Shown: positions 1 to 7,540 of the stretch, one piece after another | Numbering within the stretch: the stretch's first letter is position 1 | Layout of the letters: each line of letters starts with the position of its first letter | Assembly (NCBI GenBank): GCA_003118195.1 | Contig: BEXV01000919.1 | Span: 148,476 to 159,066 of the forward strand | Length of the DNA: 10,591 nucleotides | DNA from: Hemicentrotus pulcherrimus | Lineage: Eukaryota; Echinodermata; Echinoidea; Camarodonta; Strongylocentrotidae | Direction: 5' to 3' | Position numbers and translations under genes: made by a program | The notes under the pieces: model-generated | What the model was told of the DNA's origin: nothing | Databases searched by the model: none | The model's input: the letters and a program-made list of their open reading frames with translations, nothing else

Positions 1-30
1 AAATGCAAGACTGGACAGTTTCGGGTTAGA

Positions 31-145
31 TGATGCATGCACAGAACACATGATGAGGTACCCCCTGATGCGATCCGGAGGTACCTCATGATGCAATAAG
101 GAAACATTTCTGATGCATGTCAGCAACGATCGCAAAAATGCATGT
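31..145. repeat. Cluster of GATGCA/ATGCATG words with a 10-bp inverted repeat
   Basis: The words ATGCATG and TGATGC recur at about 31-40, 66-71, 90-95, 111-118 and 139-145. Inside the cluster, ATGAGGTACC (53-62) is the exact reverse complement of GGTACCTCAT (80-89), giving a 10-bp stem around a 17-nt spacer. Outside the stem the sequence CATGATG occurs on both sides in direct rather than inverted orientation. The pattern could be the end of a dispersed repeat cut by the window edge or a degenerate short tandem repeat. No family is recognised and no coding potential is seen. Confidence 0.4.
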
Positions 146-779
146 TTGCAATGAGGTGACGTTCAATTACTTCGAATTCAAAGAAAAATGATAAACAAGG
201 AACGGATGTAAATCCCATTGAAGCATAGGCATGCGTCGGGTACGCCTGTATAAAATAATTCGTTACAAATCTAAGAATGGAAGGAATTAATAGACGAAGA
301 AAGGGAGTGAACAGTATAAAGAATTGGATATTAATGCCTACAAAACATGGAAAAACTTACCGATACTCTATGTAAATCCATTTCATACAAATTTTAAATT
401 TAGAATTGTAATTTTGACATGAATTATAGATTAAGGAGGAATAAATGAAGTTAATTTGTATTTTGTGCTCCAGTCCATATAAATAATGTTTTATCTAAAT
501 AATTCAACGTAAGAATTACCGACTAAAAGGAATTACAGAAAACAGAAAAATGTTTATACAATGTATGTAGTCCCACACAATTAAATATATAATTTAGCTT
601 TCAATAAATTTTTATTTAAATGAATTTTATATGAAAATAGATTTATAAAAACAAAATTACTTGAGCTTTTTGCTTTCAAGACTGTCATATCGCATATAAA
701 ATTTATGATTTACAAGAAATAATGTCAAACAATTATTGAAGGGAAAAGTCTGAACGGATGTTGTAGACCATTTTCAGAC
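146..779. other. AT-rich non-coding stretch, nothing recognised
   Basis: All frames are closed at short intervals on both strands. No microsatellite, terminal inverted repeat or tRNA-like box was found. An ACTTAC at 355-360 would read as a donor (GTAAGT) on the minus strand, but no matching acceptor or open exon lies beside it. It is probably intergenic or intronic. Confidence 0.5.
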
Positions 780-850
780 CCAAAACCTCCACCTCCATCT
801 CCCCTCCCTATTTTTTCGCAATCACCCCCTAGCATTACCCCCACTCACAC
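780..850. repeat. C-rich low-complexity tract
   Basis: A strongly C-rich, G-poor stretch with several runs of three to five C, such as CTCCCCTCCC and CACCCCCT, standing out from the AT-rich surroundings. It resembles the C-rich and G-rich tracts at 9058-9083 and 10021-10092. It is low-complexity DNA, with i-motif or single-strand-binding potential at most. No gene is implied. The following bases up to about 1130 hold nothing I recognise. Confidence 0.4.
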
Positions 851-1159
851 ATTAGTATACACCGTGTTCTGACCTTATTTTCGGGACTAAGCAAACAAGA
901 TCTAAATCATACTTTAAAGGTTGTTTACTTTGGTTCTGAATCTAGCCCAATTAGTCCCATTTTTTGGCGTCGTGGATCAAAAACTTGTAGGGTTTCCTAA
1001 ACCAACACCCATTCATTTATGACCATTTCCGACAAACAATGTTATTCCAACCGACGAGCTCTCTCATACTTAACGTGGTCCGACAGCTAGCCTAACTCTC
1101 AGGACAAATCCATTTTAAGATTCAAAATTTATTTATTTATTTCCAATGACATGAAATCA

Positions 1160-1345
1160 ATACATTCATGAACAGTAGCAACAAGTTCATCGACAACAAG
1201 AATAGATTCATGAACAATAACAAGAAAGTTATAAAGACATTGTAAATGTGGAAAAGAGGTGGTCTGTAAAAAAAAAAAAAACAAAAAAAACAAAAAAAAC
1301 AGCTTGTCAAACACATATCACCTTTACATGAACAGCAACAAAAAC
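1160..1345. repeat. Short imperfect repeats of a CATGAACARYAACAA word
   Basis: Related words occur at about 1167-1187, 1207-1229 and 1327-1341, each with CATGAACA followed by an A-rich AGTAGCAACA/ATAACAAGAA/GCAACAAAAA tail. The first two are about 40 bp apart. On the minus strand this gives a frame (1129-1314) with two similar VHES/VHEC segments, but the frame runs straight into a poly-Phe/Leu stretch produced by the A-rich tract. I read it as degenerate tandem repeats and not as a gene. Confidence 0.35.
1268..1299. repeat. A-rich tract built of A-runs separated by single C
   Basis: A run of 14 A is followed by two A8 blocks, each preceded by a single C. Such a tract can be the poly(A) tail of a retroposed element whose body lies to the left, or simply a microsatellite. 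No retroelement coding sequence or target-site duplication was recognised on either side. Confidence 0.6.
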
Positions 1346-1604
1346 GATTTTAAAAGAAGTAGATTAATAATAACCTTTTTCTGCTTCAACATCACTTTGA
1401 GAATTAAATATGTCGTACAAATGAACTTCCTATCATTGTGTATATTTAAGAAACCATATCTATTCTTCCTAACCGAATTTTGTTCCAGATATTAAACCTA
1501 AATTATATATTGCATATACATAGTGACTTTAGAACTTGTCGCATTGGAGGGCTCAACAAGAATCAAAATGATAATAGTGTTCTACGCTTTTGTTCGTTTG
1601 CAAA

Positions 1605-1641
1605 AATACGTAATGATTTTTTAAAATAATCATTACGTATT
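1605..1641. repeat. 14-bp perfect hairpin (copy 1)
   Basis: AATACGTAATGATT (1605-1618) is the exact reverse complement of AATCATTACGTATT (1628-1641), with a 9-nt A/T loop between them. No T-run or coding gene beside it suggests a role. It could form a cruciform or an RNA hairpin, or be the remnant of a short palindromic repeat. The same hairpin occurs in the second copy of the duplication. Confidence 0.75.
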
Positions 1642-1825
1642 GAAATGAATCAAAATATATACCAGCACCTTGGAAAATGTGAAATTAATGGACTCTAATT
1701 CTAATTTTGTACTGCATGAATACAATGGATGTCAAGGAAAGTGTACTTGTTTTATTTTAACAATTCGACGAGTATATAAAACTATATACAAAGTATATTA
1801 TTCTTAGGACGTAGTTGAATATAGT

Positions 1826-1856
1826 ATGAGATGTATGTATGTTCGTATGTATGTAA
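1826..1856. repeat. Imperfect (TATG)n microsatellite
   Basis: Repeated GTATGTATG words with one TTCG interruption. The tract is present identically in the second copy of the 1006-bp unit at 2832-2862. Unchanged repeat number between copies argues for very recent or artificial duplication. Confidence 0.7.
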
Positions 1857-2108
1857 CATATTATAGTTCAATGCTGATATATCTAAGATAATATTACGAA
1901 AAACTACTATTACTATGATGTTCTTAAAACATATTTTCGCCAAATTATGGTAAAACAGAACTGTAGGTGTAAAATGAAATGCGTTGCCTTCTTAAAGTTG
2001 TTTTGCTATTGTTTATTTAGTCGCATGTAGATCATAAACATGTAATATGATGAACCATGCAGAAATTACTAAAAACATGGTATACCTGAAAATAGGCTAG
2101 CTACAGCG

Positions 2109-2211
2109 CACCACCCGTCTTAACCACTCTAAGCTCATCCCAGAGGCGATAAGACAGGAGAGAAAAGGGGGCAGGGTAAATGCCCTATAACTCTTCTCAG
2201 AATGGGTGGTG
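2109..2211. other. Nested inverted repeats, possible branched RNA fold (copy 1)
   Basis: Four complementary pairs nest without conflict. CACCACCC (2109-2116) pairs with GGGTGGTG (2204-2211). GTCTTA (2117-2122) pairs with TAAGAC (2150-2155). GAGAA (2160-2164) pairs with TTCTC (2194-2198). GGGCA (2169-2173) pairs with TGCCC (2181-2185) around a 7-nt loop. The first two stems abut directly. Together they outline a three-way junction of 103 nt, a shape seen in structured RNAs, but the inner stems are short and could be chance. There is no known family match that I recognise. Confidence 0.25.
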
Positions 2212-2610
2212 GGGAAAAGCCATAGAATGATGAGAAAAGCAAACAAGGTGATAATAAATCCCAAACGGATGGATTATTGGTTTGATGGACAGGGTGAAAT
2301 CCTTTAATTGGATTGGAGGATCTTTGTTCTTAGTTTATTGGGGTGGAATCAAGAGAACTTGGGTTTTTTTTTTTTTANACCTTTTTCTGCTTCAACATCA
2401 CTTTGAGAATTAAATATGTCGTACAAATGAACTTCCTATCATTGTGTATATTTAAGAAACCATATCTATTCTTCCTAACCGAATTTTGTTCCAGATATTA
2501 AACCTAAATTATATATTGCATATACATAGTGACTTTAGAACTTGTCGCATTGGAGGGCTCAACAAGAATCAAAATGATAATAGTGTTCTACGCTTTTGTT
2601 CGTTTGCAAA

Positions 2611-2647
2611 AATACGTAATGATTTTTTAAAATAATCATTACGTATT
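2611..2647. repeat. 14-bp perfect hairpin (copy 2)
   Basis: Identical to the hairpin in copy 1, with arms at 2611-2624 and 2634-2647, carried by the tandem duplication. Confidence 0.75.
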
Positions 2648-3114
2648 GAAATGAATCAAAATATATACCAGCACCTTGGAAAATGTGAAATTAATGGACT
2701 CTAATTCTAATTTTGTACTGCATGAATACAATGGATGTCAAGGAAAGTGTACTTGTTTTATTTTAACAATTCGACGAGTATATAAAACTATATACAAAGT
2801 ATATTATTCTTAGGACGTAGTTGAATATAGTATGAGATGTATGTATGTTCGTATGTATGTAACATATTATAGTTCAATGCTGATATATCTAAGATAATAT
2901 TACGAAAAACTACTATTACTATGATGTTCTTAAAACATATTTTCGCCAAATTATGGTAAAACAGAACTGTAGGTGTAAAATGAAATGCGTTGCCTTCTTA
3001 AAGTTGTTTTGCTATTGTTTATTTAGTCGCATGTAGATCATAAACATGTAATATGATGAACCATGCAGAAATTACTAAAAACATGGTATACCTGAAAATA
3101 GGCTAGCTACAGCG

Positions 3115-3217
3115 CACCACCCGTCTTAACCACTCTAAGCTCATCCCAGAGGCGATAAGACAGGAGAGAAAAGGGGGCAGGGTAAATGCCCTATAACTCT
3201 TCTCAGAATGGGTGGTG
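3115..3217. other. Nested inverted repeats, possible branched RNA fold (copy 2)
   Basis: Identical to the 103-nt nested stem set in copy 1, shifted by 1006 bases. Because the two copies are identical, the second gives no independent covariation support for the fold. Confidence 0.25.
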
Positions 3218-3384
3218 GGGAAAAGCCATAGAATGATGAGAAAAGCAAACAAGGTGATAATAAATCCCAAACGGATGGATTATTGGTTTGATGGACAGGG
3301 TGAAATCCTTTAATTGGATTGGAGGATCTTTGTTCTTAGTTTATTGGGGTGGAATCAAGAGAACTTGGGTTTTTTTTTTTTTAC

Positions 3385-3851
3385 ATTGGAAGGGTAACTA
3401 TTGACCTGGGTGATCGGTGCGATTGTTCATGTGCTGATTGATGAACTGACTTTTGACTCGTACTAAAGAATATTTGTAGGTTTTCACGTTCTTTAGAATG
3501 TTTTTGTTCGTCTACTGTCAATGTTTTTTTTTTACTTAGTTGGTTGCGTTTGATTTTTGTTATAATGGTAATGACATCAATATGGATCTATGTACGTAAA
3601 TGTTTATTTCAGAATTTGATAAAGTGGAAAGCACAATGAAAAATATAAGCAACAGCAAACAAACAAATGTAAATGGTATATAATTATGAAGATAATCGCA
3701 TAGAGGATGAAAGAGAATAATGAGCTAAAAACATCAATGAGGAAAGGCGCAATGAATTAATTAAAATTATGTAACGCTATTAAAATGATGTCTCGTCTTT
3801 TCTTGAGTTGCAATATGAAATTCTAACAACAGTGTACTTTCAATTTGCGTT
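3385..3851. other. AT-rich non-coding stretch, nothing recognised
   Basis: Closed in all frames at short intervals. There is a T9 run near 3525. No repeats with partners elsewhere, no tRNA boxes and no convincing splice pairs were found. Confidence 0.5.
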
Positions 3852-3922
3852 AGAGAGAGAGAGGGAGTGAGAGAAAGAGAGAGAGAGAGAGAGAATCGAT
3901 GGTGATAGAGACGGGGGGGGGG
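3852..3922. repeat. (GA)n microsatellite followed by a G10 run
   Basis: An imperfect (AG)n tract runs from 3852 to 3894 with GGGAGTG and AAAG interruptions. A G10 homopolymer follows at 3913-3922. Length-unstable purine repeats of this kind are common in animal intergenic DNA and introns. Confidence 0.9.
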
Positions 3923-4263
3923 TGCATATTTAACTTAACTTCAGTACGTGGATTTTGGATTGTGTGATATAAAATAGCACAAGAATGTGTTTTTTCTACT
4001 TTGGCGAAACGCTTTGAAGAGCCAAGGTGTCGCTCGTTTTGTTATAGCCCCCTCTATAGAGGTGCATTCTCAAAATCTGTAACTGGTAAAGATGAGTACT
4101 GTTACTCTAAAAATTGTATAAGTTGAGCGCTCATTTTGTTTTTTTAGCAAAGGAGCTGCTAGTATCAATTTCGAGGGGGGTAATGAGATTTAGTAAATAA
4201 AAAAGATTAAACTAACAAACTAAGTAAATTTCAAGTTGAAAGCATATTAGATTTTTACAATAA
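3923..4263. other. Non-coding stretch, nothing recognised
   Basis: No open frame, repeat or structured element could be supported here. A short palindromic-looking CCCCTCTATAGAGG lies at about 4049-4062. It could be a small cruciform but has no clear role. Confidence 0.45.
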
Positions 4264-4437
4264 ATGACTGCTAAGAAGTGGTATAGCCGCAACAAATATA
4301 GGTTCCTTGGATTGTATCACACAGGAAAATTTGGTGAGACATTTTTCAAGCGGAATAAATTCAATTTACGTGGACGCGTCTATCGTTTTGTTTCCCTATA
4401 CACGCATACAACCATACACTTGGCAATGATGGTTTAA
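4264..4437 (+). CDS. Unsupported 57-codon open frame, hypothetical
   Basis: An ATG-to-TAA frame of 57 codons whose composition is not low-complexity: it is rich in Lys, Arg, Tyr and Phe (for example KKWYSRNKYRF near the start), with a short hydrophobic end. An in-frame TAA lies directly before the ATG. I recognise no family, motif, signal peptide or clear membrane segment. The upstream bases (ACAATAA) give only a moderate context, with a purine missing at -3. Frames of this length are expected by chance in 10 kb of both strands. It could be a fragment of a decayed transposon frame, a small-peptide gene or chance, and chance is most likely. Confidence 0.1.
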   Translation: MTAKKWYSRNKYRFLGLYHTGKFGETFFKRNKFNLRGRVYRFVSLYTHTTIHLAMMV

Positions 4438-4655
4438 ACCTACTCCAGGGACATAGCATGTCTCTGCCTACTCCCTCTCTTTTCCCGTGAAAAATAATAT
4501 AATAGTCGGGTCTATGGTTGGAGGAAATAGTTTATCCAAATACCTCACAGGCTTGCATTGTACACGAGAGCTCGCTTGATTTAGTTGTAACAAAAGATGG
4601 TTTTTCTGACGGTATGTTTGAGTTGTTTTCTTTTCCTCATTTCCCTCGCTTGCTT

Positions 4656-4659
<4 letters not shown>
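4438..4659. other. Non-coding stretch before the (TC)n repeat
   Basis: Nothing recognised. A frame beginning at 4518 runs into the (TC)n repeat and encodes a Ser-Leu repeat, which marks it as an artefact of the microsatellite. Confidence 0.5.

Positions 4660-4712
<53 letters not shown>
4660..4712. repeat. (TC)n microsatellite
   Basis: About 21 uninterrupted CT units (4661-4702) are followed by two AT-interrupted short CT blocks. It is a polypyrimidine tract on the plus strand and opposite in sense to the (GA)n tract at 3852-3894. Confidence 0.95.
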
Positions 4713-4713
<1 letters not shown>

Positions 4714-4876
4714 ACTGTTCTAATTGAGAGAAATAGGTTTGCGTGAAGAGGACATCTTTAAGGGGGGGCGACGCAATAATTTTTAAAAAGCAAGAGCTAG
4801 ACGAAATAACATTTCATTTATATTCATTGAAATATTCATAGTCCTCAACTCCTCATACTCGAATTTTTTTCGGGGT

Positions 4877-4994
4877 TTTATTTCTTCTTCTTTCATTNCC
4901 TACTCCTTCTCCTCCTCATGTTTCTTCTCATTCTGCTACTTTTTCTCCTTCTCCTCCTGCTGCTACTGCCGAGGCTCCTCCTCCTCCTCTTCTA
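4877..4994. repeat. Polypyrimidine TTC/TCC/CTCC low-complexity tract
   Basis: Nearly 120 bases that are almost all C and T on the plus strand, with triplet-like CTT, CTC and CTG repetition and an N at 4898. Translating it yields a leucine-rich 45-codon frame (4918-5055) that mimics a signal peptide, but this follows from CTC/CTG triplets and is not evidence of a gene. Homopurine-homopyrimidine DNA of this length can form triplex (H-DNA). Confidence 0.8.
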
Positions 4995-5451
4995 CCGAAT
5001 TTTGATCTTGGTGTACATAATCTATCTTCCCTTTTTCGAATTATATCAAGTTTAGCAGGATCTAAACCGATTTTAAAATTGATTGCAACCGGTTTGTTTT
5101 AACCTTGTTTAAGAATGTCATTTTGCATAACCCAGTTAATTGCATTAATGGAAAAGTACATCAATCCCTCTGTGTTGGCGGTTTTTTGACAGAGGAATTT
5201 TTTCTCTTTTTTTCTCTCTGTTTTCCTTCTTTTTTTTTCTTCATTACTACACAGACATGCCCGATTGTAATATTCACCATGACTTGTTTTATTATGGTTT
5301 TCCTATACTCTTATTTTGTATCACTCCATTTATATCTAGAATGATTTGTTTGCTTAATTCTTTGTATACCTTTAATTTCGGAAAATATGTAATATTTCAC
5401 AGAGACTGCTTAAGAATAGTGATTGCTTCATATTGCCCTCTTTTTGAATAG
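4995..5451. other. T-rich non-coding stretch
   Basis: T-rich sequence with several polypyrimidine runs (about 5197-5240). Overlapping frames at 5105-5344 and 5257-5451 are Phe/Leu/Ile-rich consequences of the T-richness and do not support each other. No gene is called. Confidence 0.5.
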
Positions 5452-5527
5452 TCCGACAAAAAAGGGGACGAACTTAATCATAAGCGCTTGTATCTATTGA
5501 TGACAATGACACGGCACCGCCGGGAAG
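5452..5527 (+). other. Exon-like segment with splice-type borders (weak)
   Basis: The segment is preceded by a pyrimidine-rich CCCTCTTTTTGAATAG and followed by GAAG|GTAGGTG, so it has plausible 3' and 5' splice sites. Between them 76 nt are open in one frame (25 codons plus one base), beginning SDKKGDELNHK and ending TRHRRE, a charged and non-repetitive composition. I recognise no protein. A 25-codon open frame is common by chance, and both splice motifs are individually frequent, so this is a candidate only. If real, its exit phase is 1. Confidence 0.15.
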
Positions 5528-5912
5528 GTAGGTGATAAGGAGTATAATACCTGTATCGAAATTGTGCTATTCTATGGGATATATCCTTCATTTCCAATGA
5601 GATAGACAGTAGTTTTTACTCGTATTGAGGGTGTATAGACACTGCTATTGACTGGAGGATCAGTGTATAATGTACTATTTTGACATGATAGATCACCAGG
5701 CGGACGGCCACAATGACGATGAACTTTTCGGCGGAGTTCACTGATATCTCATTAGTTCCCCAGTTCACACGCTAGATATAATACATTCACAAGTTCGTAA
5801 CCATCAGTTGGGATTAACTGTCACGTTTCATAATGCTATTAATTTGTAAACAAGCATTCCCAAATACTGTGTGTGTGTGGGGGGGGGGGTCATGTACTGA
5901 TTTGATTCATAC
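5528..5912. other. Non-coding stretch with (GT)n-G11 run
   Basis: Mostly featureless. A minus-strand stop-to-stop frame of about 51 codons overlaps roughly 5620-5775 and is hydrophobic but unsupported. A short GT repeat (about 5869-5878) runs into eleven consecutive G (5879-5889) just left of the MITE. Confidence 0.5.
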
Positions 5913-6288
5913 TTAAAGGTAAAGACCAGTTAAGGTCGTGCGATTGCATTGTGAAAGAAAAGTTGTGGAATCGATCAGAAAAGGTTGATCATCTAGCATC
6001 TAGCATCTGCAAGGTTCTGGAATCATCAAAATTATAAAAAATTTGGCCCATTCTTCGTAAAGTTACAAGCACTATACACAGAAAGATGTATATGGGACTA
6101 CCCTGTATCTCTCACAGACCATGAGAAAAACAAATTTACCAAATATATGAATTAGTAGGCGGTTTCCCAGCAATCTTTTTTTATCATCATGTGTTAGTCA
6201 AAACATATTCTTTCACATTATTGGTAATGGGAGCTTCCATTTCATTTTTTGAAATTGGGGCGTTTCCAATACTGGTCTTCACCTTTAA
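5913..6288. mobile_element. TTAA-flanked MITE, about 368 bp plus TTAA duplication
   Basis: The left end TTAAAGGTAAAGACCAGT (5913-5930) and the reverse complement of the right end (6271-6288, TTAAAGGTGAAGACCAGT) agree at 17 of 18 positions. TTAA sits at each outer edge (5913-5916 and 6285-6288), as expected for target-site duplication by a TTAA-specific transposase. A second, internal inverted pair, TGTGAAAGAA (5950-5959) and TTCTTTCACA (6208-6217), lies inside the ends. The interior has no open frame, so the element is non-autonomous. TTAA specificity is typical of the piggyBac superfamily, but these ends lack the usual CCC start, so the superfamily is left open. An ATCTAGC word repeated in tandem lies at 5991-6010. 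The single TIR mismatch suggests moderate age. Confidence 0.8.
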
Positions 6289-6904
6289 ACATTAAAAAAA
6301 AAATAGAAGAGAGGAGAGGAAGTAATCAATAAAAACATAGTAGTAAAGTTCAATCTGAAATGTTTGCTCAAATTAATTCCGAGCATAAAATAAGAATGGC
6401 ATAGTTGAAGCAAGAATCAAATATTGATTTTGTAAACACGTAAACAAACATATTCTTGGTTTCATTTGACAGAGAAAAAAACTTTGCATTTAGGCCCCTT
6501 GCTCTGAGATGGTCGCATTATCAATAGTTATACTTTTTAATGTAGTTGTAAGTTTATGTGAAAGTGAAACGAATAATGGCATGGATAAGATTCGTTTTCA
6601 GATTTTAATAAGACAGTATTCATGGGAAAGATGGTTACTCTGAAACATTGTCCACAATTTCTTCATGTTTTCACTGGCTTTTAATCTATCACAATTATTG
6701 TTATAAAGTGTTACTTGCTTGTTTCTTGATTCTATTTTGGCATTTGTCAACATAATATAAAGTAATGTACAAACTAGGTACTTGTATATTATTAACTAAA
6801 CTCAAAATACATATATTATAATCATATCATAATACATAAATCAATTAAATAATTATACCTTTAAAAATACAATTAAAAAATCAAAAATCAAAATATGTAG
6901 GAGA
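6289..6904. other. Very AT-rich non-coding stretch
   Basis: Starts with an A-run (from about 6294) right beside the MITE. The last 150 bases are extremely A/T-rich. No frames, repeats with partners or tRNA boxes were recognised. The AT-rich part directly precedes the YY1-type motif pair. Confidence 0.5.
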
Positions 6905-6941
6905 CCGCCATATTAAGCTAGAGCTTGAAGATAATGGCGGC
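6905..6941. promoter_or_regulatory. Inverted pair of YY1-type motifs
   Basis: CCGCCATATT (6905-6914) is a minus-strand match to the YY1 core AANATGGCGG. ATGGCGGC (6934-6941) is a plus-strand match to the same core. The shared 7-bp arms are inverted with 22 bases between them, in otherwise AT-rich DNA where two GGCGG words are not expected. In animals the ATGGCGGC motif is characteristically found just downstream of transcription starts and often overlaps the first ATG. Here the plus-strand motif contains ATG GCG GCC TAA, a three-codon upstream frame. The divergent arrangement would fit a promoter, possibly bidirectional. No TATA box is evident. Confidence 0.4.
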
Positions 6942-6951
6942 CTAAGGAAAG
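6915..6951 (+). other. Possible non-coding first exon ending at a 5' splice site
   Basis: The sequence after the YY1-type motif reads GGAAAG|GTAATG, a reasonable donor with AAG before GT and AAT after it. The exon end at 6951 is set by this donor. The start is unknown and is placed between the two motifs only for orientation. It has no long open frame and would be 5' untranslated. It pairs with the acceptor at 7052/7053 across a 101-nt intron. Support is limited to motif quality and spacing. Confidence 0.25.
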
Positions 6952-7052
6952 GTAATGATTTTAATTTATTTCCACTACAGCTAAAAACGGTATCAAATAT
7001 AAACATTATCGATGCGCTTGATATAAAAACATTTTCTTTTGTTAAATTATAG

Positions 7053-7084
7053 GATTACTTCACTATTCATGTCAACTCCACCTG
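7053..7084 (+). CDS. Small exon with consensus splice sites, possible start-codon exon (partial)
   Basis: The acceptor side is ATTTTCTTTTGTTAAATTATAG and the donor side is CCTG|GTAAGTGT, which is close to the animal consensus and one of the best donors in the window. The 32-nt exon contains ATG at 7069-7071 followed by TCA ACT CCA CCT G, which would begin a protein MSTPP with exit phase 1. The ATG has a poor context (T at -3), and all three frames of this short exon are open, so translation here is not proven and the exon may be untranslated. No downstream exon in phase with it was recognised in the window. Five residues are too few to name a protein. It probably continues beyond the right edge if the gene is real. 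Confidence 0.3.
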
Positions 7085-7504
7085 GTAAGTGTGATGCATT
7101 TACGACAACATTTTCAAAGAAACGTTTTACACAACGCTATACAGCCACAGACGTACATATTGATTGGTTTCGAGTTTTTTTTTTCCTTCGACTGTCTGTA
7201 CAGTGTGAGTCAAAAAAAAAGTTTACTCCTAGAATATTGCTAATTATTTTTAAAAATCGTCTGTGAACAGAAAGTTATTATACATCTCATGAAAGAGTTT
7301 TTTTATCCCAAATCATTTGGTATCATTTTTGTGTGGTATGTGTTCACGCTTGGATGAACAGGTGGCATTGATTGCGAGAGTGCAAAAGTCGACTTGCGCC
7401 AAAATTGCTTATGTGATGTCTAAATAAAACAATTGGGATTTGGGTATTAAATCGGGTTTTGCTGATCCAAATAACATCCCTAACAAACTTAAACATGCCA
7501 CACA
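7085..7504. other. Non-coding stretch, intron of the putative gene if that model holds
   Basis: Nothing recognised. Short T and A homopolymers occur near 7175 and 7212. The frame beginning 7039 reads across the splice sites and a poly-Phe stretch and is not treated as coding. Confidence 0.4.
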
Positions 7505-7529
7505 TATCAAATATCGAGTATCAAATATC
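7505..7529. repeat. Two direct copies of TATCAAATATC
   Basis: TATCAAATATC occurs at 7505-7515 and again at 7519-7529, with a period of 14 bases, just before the alternating GT/GC tract. It is a short local duplication. Confidence 0.7.
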
Positions 7530-7540
7530 AACGAACATTT

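Larger units (their letters stand above)
1373..2378 (+). repeat. Tandem duplication, copy 1 (1006-bp unit)
   Basis: This unit starts at ACCTTTTTCTGC and ends with GGG, thirteen T, A and an N. It repeats immediately at a constant offset of 1006 bases. Every segment compared matches, including the T13 run, and no difference was seen apart from the N at 2378 (C at the equivalent 3384). The unit has no open frame worth annotating, no long terminal repeats and no terminal inverted repeats, so it is not itself a recognisable transposon. Absolute identity and an ambiguous base at the joint make an assembly artefact as likely as a true recent duplication. Confidence 0.95.
2379..3384 (+). repeat. Tandem duplication, copy 2 (1006-bp unit)
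   Basis: Second copy of the unit, directly abutting the first in the same orientation. It ends at the equivalent T13 run (3370-3382) and then continues into unique sequence (ATTGGAAGGG...). The sequence left of copy 1 and right of copy 2 is not shared, so the duplicated block is bounded exactly by the unit. It carries the same (TATG)n, hairpin and nested inverted repeats as copy 1. Confidence 0.95.

Noticed and set aside
1129..1314. Minus-strand frame with a VHES/VHEC internal repeat and Phe-rich start
   Set aside because: The start is the translated A-rich tract and the repeats follow from short DNA repeats. No protein family is suggested.
4518..4727. Plus-strand frame ending in a Ser-Leu repeat
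   Set aside because: The second half is the (TC)n microsatellite; there is no independent coding evidence.
4918..5055. Leucine-rich 45-codon frame resembling a signal peptide
   Set aside because: The leucines are translated CTC/CTG triplets of a polypyrimidine tract.
5620..5775. Minus-strand stop-to-stop hydrophobic frame of about 51 codons
   Set aside because: No start codon in good context, no convincing splice borders and no recognisable motif.
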